Assembly (NCBI RefSeq): GCF_051020955.1
Contig: NC_135018.1
Span: 6,738,939-6,802,938 of the forward strand
Source: Megalopta genalis
Taxonomy: Eukaryota; Arthropoda; Insecta; Hymenoptera; Halictidae
Direction of reading: 5' to 3'
DNA length: 64,000 bases
Shown here: positions 34,901 to 44,350 of the stretch, one piece after another
How the letters are laid out: the number at the start of each line of letters is the position of its first letter
Position numbering within the stretch: the first letter of the stretch is position 1
The notes under the pieces: model-generated
Databases searched by the model: none
Told to the model about the DNA's origin: nothing
What the model saw: the letters and a program-made list of their open reading frames with translations, nothing else
Translations under genes and position numbers: made by a program

Positions 34901-35599
34901 CTGACCATCTACGTCCATTCCTGGGTAGAAGAAAATCGCCAGATGTGGATAACCCAGGGACCGAAGGCCCTAGGAAATAACGTATTTTGGACGAAGCAAT
35001 CGAAATGCCAAAACACCCGTAGTAAACAATTTCGTTGAAAGCCATTTCCGTCTTCTATTCAAGTATTTCTTTTATGACCCACAGTTGGTCACCAGATGTC
35101 AATTCTAGCCGTTTTTTACGATATGCATGTTCCACCGAGAAGAGGCATTTTCCGGATCATTGTTTGCTACGGCTTATCCTTGGGACACTCGGATTACTTC
35201 GCGGGCGTCACCCGAGGGCACGAACACTACCTGCGGGTGACCCTTAGTTTGGGGCGGTCACCTTTCTAATTTTGTACTCCAATCAGTCAGGGCGACCGTT
35301 TCCCTCACTCCTCGCAAAAAATGAATAATCCACAAATCCGACTGTCCCAAACTTAGAACACACCCACACCGAACTTACCTCCGAGAAGACACAACACACA
35401 ACATTCATTCTACCATCAACCCGAACACGGAATAGTCTACACTCTAAAAATTATACTCAATATCGATGTGAAGTTGAATGTTCAAATATATTCCAAGTTA
35501 AAAAAACGAACCTCAGCTTATTATCCCTAGCATCTTGAAAAGTCATAGGGAACCGCGAATATCAAATACGCGGAAAAACAATTTTAATCGTGGTTAGTT

Positions 35600-35822
35600 G
35601 TGGATCAGACAACGTGCAAGGATCGAACGTCCATTTTACGACCATTCTAGGTCTGAAAGTTTTACGACGTAAAATGGACGTCTTTAAGATGTCTTGTTTC
35701 AGACGTTGAAACGTCGCCCAGTGTGGGACGTCTTTAAGACGTTAAAACAACGTCCAATTCGGGCGTATTTGAGACGTCATAAAGATGTTCCAAAAGAGAC
35801 GTCGTAAAGAGATCTTTTTGCT
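35600..35822. repeat. GACGT-rich inverted/tandem segment
   Basis: ACGTCCATTTTACG (35627-35640) is perfectly inverted as CGTAAAATGGACGT (35668-35681). Downstream GGACGTCTTTAAGA, AGACGTTGAAACGTC, GGACGTCTTTAAGACGT, CAACGTCC, AGACGTCATAAAGATG and AGACGTCGTAAAGA follow at short spacing. At least eleven ACGT/ACGTC cores lie in about 190 bp, far above the local background. It may be the structured end of a transposon or a cluster of bZIP (CRE-like) sites. Confidence 0.7.
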
Positions 35823-35910
35823 ATCTGGGAAGGGTCTCACCTGGAATTCCCATCTTGATCACATACGCGAAATCATCACTGACAACCATGTTGTCCTCTA
35901 TCTATGAATC
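35823..35910 (+). repeat. Diverged direct repeat, right copy
   Basis: Partner of 34803-34900, directly adjoining the GACGT-rich segment. Confidence 0.35.
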
Positions 35911-36850
35911 TAAATAAGGAAAAAGCGATCATAGTAAACGCGTTAAATGTCTTTGAGGAGTGCTTACTCTATTATACTTTTAGATCTTCTCTAGATGGAG
36001 AAATCGAAGACTCTAAAAAATCAATTTTTATTTCCTGAATTGAAAAATATAATTTCTAATGCGCTGATTATTGTATTCGTTAGTAAGAGACCAATGGTTT
36101 CTTGGAAATATTCAAATGAAAATGTCTTCAAGTTGGTCGAATTGAAGATTTGACTTCGGAGGTACCTTAATTGGAACATTGCCCCGAAACCGAGTAGAGT
36201 TTTCCGCTCGATTGAGAGTCGACAATGAAACTAGCCCTTCTATTATATGTTTCACGCTGCAGTGTCTATTTTAGAGGTGTAATGGAGATTAACGCATAAC
36301 CCTGGACTTACTCGTTGCACGCTGTTGGAATATGAAGCGGAACAGAACTTGGTAAAGCGGAAGCGTATGGAGCTGGGATTTATTATTGAATTTATTAGCG
36401 CGAGTTTATGGTCGGGGGAGACTCTCGAGATTTATTTGAAATGGTTATGATACTCTAAATTGTTTGATTTAACAGGTTATGGCCGGGTATTCGGCGTAAT
36501 TTCTTCGTCGGAAATTGTACAATGTAATTCTTGAATTTTACATTTGGAAACACTAAACGCGCCAATCGGTCAAATCTTACATTTTTTATTTTATTATTAT
36601 TAAAATGATAAAGTTGCTTCCATCCAGCACCGTCGAATTTATTTCTTTGTTCGAGCACACACTGTTGTAAAAATTGTAGAAATTTAAATAAATTCAGTCT
36701 TGTCATTTTTATAAGGAAATACATACCAGTCACTTTTAGACTTCGGTACATTTAGTGTTAATAAACTTCATGAATTTGTATAGACAAAAGTTAACAGAGA
36801 TTAATCAGAATGTACTGTTATTTTATTGAAAAATATTCGCTGTACATATT
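35911..36850. other. Non-coding DNA
   Basis: AT-rich; a 98-codon minus-strand frame at 36455-36751 has no recognisable domain. Confidence 0.55.
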
Positions 36851-36956
36851 CACGAAGAAATGGCAACATTTTGTGTTATGACGAGTATACTCGTCACGAA
36901 GAAATGACAATATTTTTTACAACGAGCATACTCGTCAAAAATAGCTAACTGGTTAA
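36851..36956 (-). other. TTAA-type terminus with duplicated palindrome
   Basis: On the minus strand this starts TTAACCAGTTAGCTATTTTT and continues into ACGAGTATGCTCGT, a stem-loop. About 45 bp further in, the block recurs with a perfect 18-bp palindrome TGACGAGTATACTCGTCA (36879-36896). A second TTAACCAGTTAG end occurs at about 59601-59612 on the minus strand (TTAACCAGTTAGTTATTC). The opposite end was not found. Confidence 0.5.
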
Positions 36957-37570
36957 TGCAGAAAATTTGTATCGCGTAGAAAAACACGCAGCTACGAGGA
37001 CAAGTGTCTGCCATCTCCCATGGAAACATAGTAATGTACATAGAATCGACGTACTAATGTTATATGTCGTTAGTAGTCGTAGTCCGCTGGCCATCAGAAT
37101 TTCAACGTCGGTTCGCTCAGTTCATGTTCGCAACTGTTTAAGAACACTATGGTAGGGGGTAAATTAGTTTACTTGAAAAGTCAAGGGTGGTATTAAGATC
37201 GGGATGAAGTAGAAGTTCCCAGAACTCCATATTAACGTACTTAAACTTGCCGGAATTCCTACTGACGATCCTGTGCAGTCCCCGGAATCCCGGGAAAGCG
37301 CTTGAATCGCGTACAAGAGCATGCCAAGACTTAACTTCGGTCCTGATCTCCGCGGGCTCCATCATCGTCTCTCGAGTCTCTTGATACTATTAAATGTTTG
37401 CTTTCCTCTTACCGCTGAAATCAATTTATCGGCTGCTTCTTACTTACATGCAGAATGCGTTCGTCTCAACTGAAACATTACGGTCGCAACACTGAACGAG
37501 AATTCTCCATATTCTCGCAATACTCAGTTAATTATTAGTAAATTCTCTGAAGAATCTAATGAAAATTCCA
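36957..37570. other. Non-coding DNA
   Basis: No gene recognised; moderately GC-rich 37000-37380. Confidence 0.55.
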
Positions 37571-37830
37571 ATCAGTAAATCAATCTTCAAACAATTTTTC
37601 TCAGACACGATTGACAGGAGAATACTGAGAAAATATCTAAAATCCTCTAAAATTTATCACGAAAACATATTTAATTAAAATCCTTATTTATAAATCAATC
37701 TTCAAAGGATTTCTTTCGTATACGATAAAAGGAAAGACTATAAATTAACTTACAAACTAATTTAATAAATGTCCTCGTTTATAAATCAATCTTTAAAGAA
37801 TCTCCCTGAAATATAATGAACAGAGAAGGT
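37571..37830 (+). repeat. Degenerate tandem repeat, about 100 bp x 3
   Basis: AAATCAATCTTCAAA (37577), TATAAATCAATCTTCAAAGG (about 37690) and TATAAATCAATCTTTAAAGA (about 37780) mark three units, each followed by TTTCTC/CTTTCG-type sequence. Confidence 0.55.
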
Positions 37831-37880
37831 ATGCTTCGTGGATTTTACGCATTTCCGACAAAAATGAAAAGATTGAATAC
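37831..37880 (+). repeat. Dispersed 'GCGGATTTTATGC' repeat, copy 7
   Basis: Reads CGTGGATTTTACGCATTTCC, then GACAAAAATGAAAAGATTGA, extending the family consensus to the right of the core. Confidence 0.55.
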
Positions 37881-38067
37881 AAACGAACTGTAAAGACATT
37901 AGAAGAATTCAAGGATATTCTTACGTTATTTAAAATTTATTGCTATTATTAAGTGGGGAAATACATCATCATCTTAATTCTTACAGCGTTTTCAATTTAT
38001 TAGAATTATTAAAATAGGAAAGACATCTTCATCTAAACTTTTACGTTGTTTTCAATTTATTGCACTA

Positions 38068-38749
38068 TTAACACGTTGACTGCTGCGTCACCCGTATTCG
38101 GGTGACAGCAAAAGTTCTCATCAGGCCACGTCACCCGTAATTCTAGTGGCGCTGATTTGACTACTTACAAAGGATTTCCGAAAATATTTCGACAAATATT
38201 CTACAGGAGGTAATGAAACTATTGAATTCTTATAAAAATGGTTTATTAAAAAAATTATTCGCAGTGTATAACATTGAAACATTCTCTGCAAAGTTGAGGT
38301 TGATCAGGACAGCTTGGACAAGAAGTTGTTGGTTTTTTCAGATTTTCTCGTGCCTCTGATCGGTCCATTTCGTATCTTTTATTTGAACTGTAGCTTCCTC
38401 GGTATCATCAACATTTCTTTCTTCTTCCATGACCAATTCTCGTAAAATCTCGTCAATAGTATCTTCATAACATTCATTATCACTAAGATTATATTTATCA
38501 GTATCCAAATCAGAATCTGACGATGTAATTTTATTTATGCTTCTCCTTCCGGGCAATCCGATCTCTTTTCATTATTGAACAAAAATAAGGGCAGAGATTT
38601 TAAGTTATACCATTCGGTACTCGGCAAAGATTCCAACTGTTCATGCAGGAACAGAAACAGACATGAATTAACAGCGCACGCTTCCTATAGCGGCACGGGT
38701 GGCCTGTAGGAGATTTTGTTGTAAATACGCGTGGCAGTCAACGTGTTAA
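38068..38749 (-). mobile_element. piggyBac-like deletion derivative, copy A
   Basis: 682 bp bounded by TTAA (38068-38071 and 38746-38749). Ends are TTAACACGTTGACTGCTGCG and, inverted, TTAACACGTTGACTGCCACG. Inside the left end is GTCACCCG-TATT-CGGGTGAC, an 8-bp-stem hairpin, and about 40 bp later a second such motif that is mutated in this copy only. The transposase remnant is read on the minus strand, from the right end. TTAA targets, terminal structure, an acidic N-terminus and a C-terminal cysteine motif all fit the piggyBac superfamily. The catalytic core is deleted. Confidence 0.93.
38338..38556 (-). pseudogene. piggyBac-like transposase, N-terminal fragment (copy A)
   Basis: 72 codons starting MPGRRSINKI, rich in D, E and S as is usual for the disordered N-terminus of piggyBac transposases. 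The DDE/D core that should follow (several hundred residues) is absent; the frame stops at the deletion joint. Just beyond, in another frame (38255-38320 minus), the sequence encodes CxxC-x6-CxxCF with a following H and C, then a stop: the C-terminal cysteine-rich, zinc-binding domain that binds element ends in this family. The two pieces are not in one frame, so no fused protein is made from this copy. Confidence 0.85.
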
Positions 38750-38800
38750 AAGAGGAAAGACATCTACATCCGAATGATATCCTTTTAAATTAACCAGTGA

Positions 38801-39718
38801 AAAGGAACATCGTGCGGCAAAGTGTTGGTAAACAAACTTCGAAATTTCACGGACTGGTTTCGTCAAGAATTAATTGCCTCGCGGAGACAGCTCGGAAAAA
38901 GCCGGTTAGACGGAATTGCAATGCTTACATTGTCCGGCGATTTAGTCGAGCGAAATATGCAATGAAAGCGCAAACATCCGCAGCCTGGCAATCATAACCG
39001 TCGACTAAAACGCCGGCCCCGCGTGCCGAGTGAAAGGCGTAACGTTAACTGCCGATAGTCACCCTCGCTGCGACAAAGTCGGGGCAAAGTAGTCTCATTG
39101 TCTGGGACGTCCGATTGTTCGCGGCTGCAACGGGTTTCGCCCGCGCGTCCCTCTCCTCTCTCTCTCTCTCTCTCTCTCTCCCTCTTTTTCGTCGCGCTTT
39201 TGCTCCCGATGTTCTCCACCCTTGCCTCCTTTCTTTCCCTCCGGTTTTCTCCCCTTGTTTTCTCGCGTTCGGCGAAACGGCGGCCACGTGACAACGCATC
39301 CTCCCGGCCGAGGACGCATATGGTGTCGCCCGGACCACACGGTGACGCGGCCTGTTTGTTCTGTCCGCGAGACATTTTTCTACGCGATATTGCATGCCAT
39401 ATGCCATTAATTTGATCCTTTCATCAGCATCACCCCAGGTGTGTCGCGCGCGCCGATGCAATAGCGAATTGTTCGACGCGCACAACGACGCGGTGCAGCG
39501 TGCTGCACCGCGGTGCAACGCGTCTCCGCGTATACGAAAACGCGTGCCATCCGCGATTCTTCTATTCGTTTAATACTGCCAGGATTGATTGTGAAATTGC
39601 TATTAATTGATCCCTTAGTAAAACATTTTTATATCATTTAACTTCGACTTCTTTATTTAAAGTGCGAGGTCTTTTAGCCCTGATACACTGCTTTTTTTAT
39701 ATGGTTATCTTGTATGAT
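38801..39718. other. CpG-rich non-coding block with (CT)n
   Basis: A CT run at 39158-39184 sits in a CpG-rich segment. Overlapping frames up to 157 codons (39045-39518 minus) carry R/E repeats from the microsatellite and no domain. A near-perfect 22-bp palindrome GCGGTGCAGC-GT-GCTGCACCGC lies at 39490-39511. Confidence 0.5.
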
Positions 39719-39845
39719 TTAACCCTTTGCAGTCGAATGGTGACTTTGAGGCGGGTTTGTTGTATTTTAAAAGCTGTGAAACGTGTAACTGTTTCATCAG
39801 TCGGAAAATTTAATTTACGATGAAAGGGTTACTGTAAAGGGTTAA
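39719..39845. mobile_element. 127-bp TTAA MITE
   Basis: Begins TTAACCCTTTGCAGTCGAAT and ends, inverted, TTAACCCTTTACAGT: 14 of 15 positions match, with TTAA at both edges (39719-39722, 39842-39845). Just inside the left end, GTCGAATGGTGAC can form a weak hairpin. CCC-starting ends after TTAA are typical of piggyBac-type elements. No coding capacity. Confidence 0.7.
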
Positions 39846-40539
39846 TTAACTTTTTCGTGCTTACACACTCGACAGCAAAATTAAGGCATCGCTAATTTGT
39901 CGCCGAAACACTGTCAATCTTTGAACAGTTGTAACTCCGTCGAAAGCTATCGTAAAATTACTGCTACAGGAAATTGGGTGAAGTTTAAATCATCATTTTT
40001 TGGCATCGCATGCATTTGTAAAATACCATCCCTCGAATTTTACAATTTTAATGTATTCTAAATAAATTTTGCATTTCGTTCGTCTCGCGATAAAATCGAC
40101 CGATTTCCTGTCTTCCGTATCGAGGATCTCGTTCAAAAATCTAGGTATGACGTAGTCTACACGAAATTATGAAGCGTTTAAGTTATCACTTTGTTGTCTT
40201 CTTGTCTGTTTATAAAACAGAAACTTTTAAATTTCACTATTTTTTCTATTTCAAATAAATCTTCCTTTTTTTCTACAGCATTCCACTCAACCGATATTCT
40301 GTCTTCCATGGATCTCGTCCAAAATTGACAACAGCATAGTGCATACTAAATTAGAGCTTGTATTATACATCATATACATTACGTTTATATTGTAAAATAC
40401 AAAACCCTGAATTGTGCAGTTTCAATAACCTTAAAATACACGGTCTACATTTGAGAATTTGTATTTCAAAGTCTATCAGACCGATCCACTCGATTCTTTT
40501 TTTATGCTAATCACGGGAGAACGATCTACAATAAAAATA
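39846..40539. other. AT-rich non-coding DNA
   Basis: No gene or clear repeat recognised. Confidence 0.6.
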
Positions 40540-41459
40540 CTACTGTGATCAAAAAGTAAGGTGAATTTGTTTATAAAATGTAAATTCTTTATTTATACTT
40601 CCAAATCAATTTCATCCCCTTCAAAGTAATCCCCGTCCGATAAAACGCACTGTTTCCGACGCTTTTTCCAGTCCTCGAAACAGTCGGAATAGTCTTTTTC
40701 CGGTATAGCCTTCAAGACCTTCTTCGATTCGGTTTTTATCTCCTCAATCGTGTCAAAACGGCGTCCCCGCATTGGCTTTTTGAGTTTGCTGAATAACCAG
40801 AAGTCGCATGGAGCCAAATCAGGCGAATACGGTGGTTGCGGAACGATATGAGTCGAGTTTTTGGCAAAAAAGTCGCGAAGAACCAATGCAGTATGACATG
40901 GCACCAATCGAGACTTGACGCGTTTGAGACACAAAACATCCTTCAAAATGGTTTGGACTGAGCCAAATGATATTCCAACACTATCAGCGAGGTCTCTTAT
41001 TGTCAATCGACGATTTTCAAGCACCAAATCTTCGATTTTTTGGACGTGGCCCTCGTCGGTAGACGTTGATGGTCGTCCAGAGCGCGGTTCGTCTTCAACG
41101 CGTTCTCGGCCCGCTTTGAACTCGTTGTACCACTTATAAACGTTTTTTTGTGCCATAGTTTGATCACCAAAGGCCTTCCGCAACATTTTCAACGTGTCCG
41201 CACAAGAATATTCGTTCCGCAAACAAAATTTGATGCAAGTTCTTTGCTCAACAAAATCACCCATTGTAAAAATCGAAAAATTCACTTTTGGTCGTTTACT
41301 AAAACACGTGTAACTCGGAGATAATTAAACCTTTTAACAAACAGACGCTTGGCAATTGTTATAGACAGTCCTACCAACCTAGGAAAAAAACAATTGCCTG
41401 CCTTCCTAATGTCCGGGAGTTTTAAATGACAATTTCACCTTACTTTTTGATCACAGTAG
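40540..41459 (-). mobile_element. mariner element, centrally deleted
   Basis: About 920 bp with 26-bp perfect terminal inverted repeats starting CTACTGTGATCAAAAAGTAA, flanked by TA (40538-40539 and 41460-41461). Because the edge reads TACTACTG on both sides, an equally symmetric boundary lies 3 bp further in. It encodes one transposase-derived frame on the minus strand; about 0.3-0.4 kb of the middle is missing relative to a full mariner. The termini differ from those of the element at 27429, so this is a different mariner lineage. Confidence 0.92.
40593..41285 (-). pseudogene. mariner transposase lacking most of its catalytic core
   Basis: 230 codons, uninterrupted, against about 340-350 in full mariners. 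Residue 8 (MGDFVEQRTCIKF) is the more likely natural start. Residues 8-65 form the first helix-turn-helix (KNVYKWYNEFKAG), then RSGRPST (68-74), a second helix-turn-helix (about 85-118) and the conserved LKRVKSRLVP (120-129). The next residues, CHTALVLRDFFAKN, belong just after the second catalytic aspartate, so the first two catalytic Asp are gone. YSPDLAPCDFWLF (153-165) keeps the third (Asp161), and the C-terminus is complete. The deletion kept the frame. It should bind DNA but not cut it. Confidence 0.93.
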
Positions 41460-41461
41460 TA

Positions 41462-42089
41462 TATACTTTCTAATAAGTAGATCAGGTTCGTGAATTTTTC
41501 TCAGTTGGAGAAAGTACTGCCGGCAAGCTTGTCGCGAGCCACAAATCATAAAGCAAAGCGGTTAACGCAAGTAACGGAGCACTCGTGCACGACAACGCGA
41601 CACGGAAACAACAAATTGGTGGATCGTTACTTCATCACGGAGTCCCACTCGGCGAAACTATCGCCACGTTCCCTAAACTCGTTTAATGAAACGCAACATT
41701 TCACAATACGGTTAGGCACGGATAAGTTGAGCGGCGCATTCAAGAGCGGCGACAAGAGGATTATACCGCCGCGGAAGAGTACTTTAAACTGATTAAAACA
41801 AACTATCAACGGGTTTTCCGTTGCGGAAACTCAGCCGGCTCGCGACGCACGTGCTCCACTACGATGTATCCAAAACTCCTCGCGGTCGATTGATCAAATG
41901 CTCGTTAATCCAGCGTCAATTAACGTCGAATCGATTCGTTGCAACCCGCGAATCAGCAAACCCTCGTCAATCACCTCTTTACTTTACATTTGTCGTAATA
42001 GTGCAATATTGGGCGAAATTTTCGAAACATATATGCTGTGATCGTTATATGAAATGGAACACTAGCTTGCGCAAAAAGACTGTGAATAT
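41462..42089. other. Non-coding DNA
   Basis: Moderately GC-rich; 100- and 96-codon plus-strand frames (41490-41792, 41821-42111) lack a recognisable domain. Confidence 0.5.
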
Positions 42090-42960
42090 TCACGAATTTA
42101 TAGTTTGCTGAGAACATGGACAATTTAATGGATTGCGACTCCTGACGAATTAGAGTTTATAGAAATCTTCGAGATTTTAGAGAAAAAAGAATTGATTGTT
42201 TTCAAGAATTTAGAAGAGGATTCATAGTACTATGACGAAGAATTCAAAGAGCATTGAAGAATTTATAATTATTTATTTAACATACTTTAAACTTTGATGA
42301 CATTATAGTTTGCAAGAATTTGAAGAAATTCAGAAAATAATAGACTTTGATGTTTTTCTAGTTTCTCAAGATTTTTAATAAATGTATAAAACTATATTGG
42401 CTTCGACGAACTTATAGTTTGCAAACATTTTTTAAGATACAGACGATTATAAACTCGGATGAATTTATAGTTTACAAGACTTTCAAAGAATTCAAAGGAC
42501 TGTTGACTCTGGTGAATTTATAGTTTGCAAGATCTTTAAAAAATTCAAGGAACAGTGAACCTTAATGAATTCATTGTTTCCGAGACTTTTAAATAATTCA
42601 GAGAACTATAAACTTTGCCGAATCTACATGTAGAATGTCAGAATTTTAAAAACTGCAAACGACTATAAACTTTGGCGATTTTATAGTATATTAGAATTTC
42701 AAAAAATTCAAAGCACTATAAACTTTGGTAATTTGATAGTATATTAGAATTTCAAAAAATTCAAAGCACTATAAACTTTGACGAATATATAGCACGGTAG
42801 AATTTTAAAAAATTCAAAGGACCATAAACTTCGATGGCTTCATAGCTTGCGGAACATTTAAAACATTCAAATCTCTGTAGACCTTGATGTGTTCACAGTT
42901 CGCAAGAATCTTGAAAAATCTTAAAGAATCTTAAAAACTCGATGGACTGTGAAGCTTGGT
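42090..42960 (+). repeat. Degenerate minisatellite, about 57-60 bp x 12
   Basis: The pattern GAATTTATAGTTTGCAAGA, then TTTCAAAGAATTCAAAG-AC and ATAAACTTTG recurs about every 57-60 bp. The two units around 42640-42780 are the most alike (TTTCAAAAAATTCAAAGCAC, then TATAAACTTTGG and TATAGTATATTAGAAT). The outer units are strongly diverged. Confidence 0.75.
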
Positions 42961-44195
42961 GAATATGTGAAAGGATCTAAAAAATGCAATGCAGACGTCG
43001 ACGACGAATCCAAGCTTCACTAGAATCTGATTGAATCCGAGGATCTGTGAACGAACCTACAGCTTTCAAAAATTTAAGAACTTCGTCGAATTTGTTGTTA
43101 ATGATCGTCTAAAATAAATTCACGGAAAGCCGATTCTTTAGCGCGTAAACCACTAAAATTCGTAGCCGCCTCGCACCGTCAAAGTCTGATAGGCTAGCGA
43201 TTCGTCTGGGGTCGACGTGAGAAGCCTGAAGCAGAATTGCCAGAGAATTGATGGCGCGTGGCGCTCCGCGAACGTCGTACTCCCACGCAATCGCGTCTCC
43301 AAGCTCCTTTCTTCTCCCACCCCTACCGGAGAGTCTTGGATGGCCGAAAAACTGACCTACGGCATCGTCACGTGACGATTCAGTGATGCTACGCATCCCT
43401 TCCATTGCTCCAACTTCAGTTTGTCGGCGATCGCGGGACACGGGGCAAGGGAAGGGCAAAGGGATTCCCCTCGCGCCATCAATTCCCTGGCAACACTTGT
43501 CTGTAGACGCAAAGACGAGAGAAGAGAAGTCACCGTCAGAAGAAACACACTCTCGCGCGAGTCCGTCGTCGACGTAATGTGATCGCAGGGTGTCCAGAGC
43601 CCGATCTCACGCCGCATTAATCTCCGGATGATGGCGCGTTCCCGTTGCGCACTTTATGCCGACGAATGAAAATCCGTCCTTAGTCACCGCGAAAGGGATT
43701 CTCGTACCCATTAGTCGCGACCAACCCTCCGTCCCCGCGAAGGGGCTCCGTCGGCCGAGAAACGAAGGAGGGGTCAACCTGGAACAATGAACCTGTTCCT
43801 CGATATTTGCATTCAGTTAATTGTTTAACAAACAGTGGAACGAGTAACCGCCCGCGTCGCTGCGGTTATATGGAAATGGCCACGCGAGCAAACACGTTGC
43901 GCGATACGCAGGACGTTCTGCTCGCCACGAGACAGGTTATCGTCGACTTTCCACCGTGCCGGGCCCTTAATTAACCCGTTGCATCTCAAGAATTAATTAA
44001 CTGTATGTATCTTACCGTTCAATTAATCGCTTGTCCCTCGAAACTTCGAATATTTATCATTTCTTCCGAATCGAAGCAGAATTCCATTCTTCCGATTTGA
44101 AAATCTAGGAATGGAAGCGAGCGAAGACGTATAAGAAACAAAAGTTCTCTCGTTCTAGCGGGAAATGCGGCAGCAGTTTTGATACGGTGGAGTCT
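42961..44195. other. Non-coding; CpG-rich 43130-43990
   Basis: A 116-codon minus-strand frame (43109-43459) and its neighbours have no known domain. No promoter or exon can be argued. Confidence 0.5.
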
Positions 44196-44350
44196 GGTAT
44201 TTTATTCGGATGACGGATAAGAGATGAAGATGAATAAAATTTTATTCGACACTATCGAATATCCGGTCGAATAAAAGCTTATCGAGAGAAAAATTTATCC
44301 GAATAGGAATTCATCCGAATAAGAATTCATTCGAATAAGAATTTATTCGT
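44196..44350. repeat. Short ATTCGAATAA-rich repeat, copy 1
   Basis: TTTTATTCGACACTATCGAAT resembles TTTTTATTCGATAGTCTCGA at about 54490, and ATTCATCCGAATAAG, ATTCATTCGAATAAG follow as 16-17-bp tandem units. Similar TTCGAAT-rich DNA occurs at 54360-54530, 55745-55870 and 55960-56090. Confidence 0.5.

Larger units (their letters stand above)
37921..38800 (+). repeat. 60-bp minisatellite interrupted by a piggyBac-like insertion
   Basis: Units start at 37921, 37981 and 38041 (TTACGTTATT, TTACAGCGTT, TTACGTTGTT), exactly 60 bp apart, each with TTTATT-G-A-TATTAA and GGAAA-ACATC. The third is split at its TTAA by the element at 38068-38749 and resumes as AAGAGGAAAGACATCTACAT. The second unit (TTATTAAAATAGGAAAGACA) shows the uninterrupted site. 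Confidence 0.85.
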
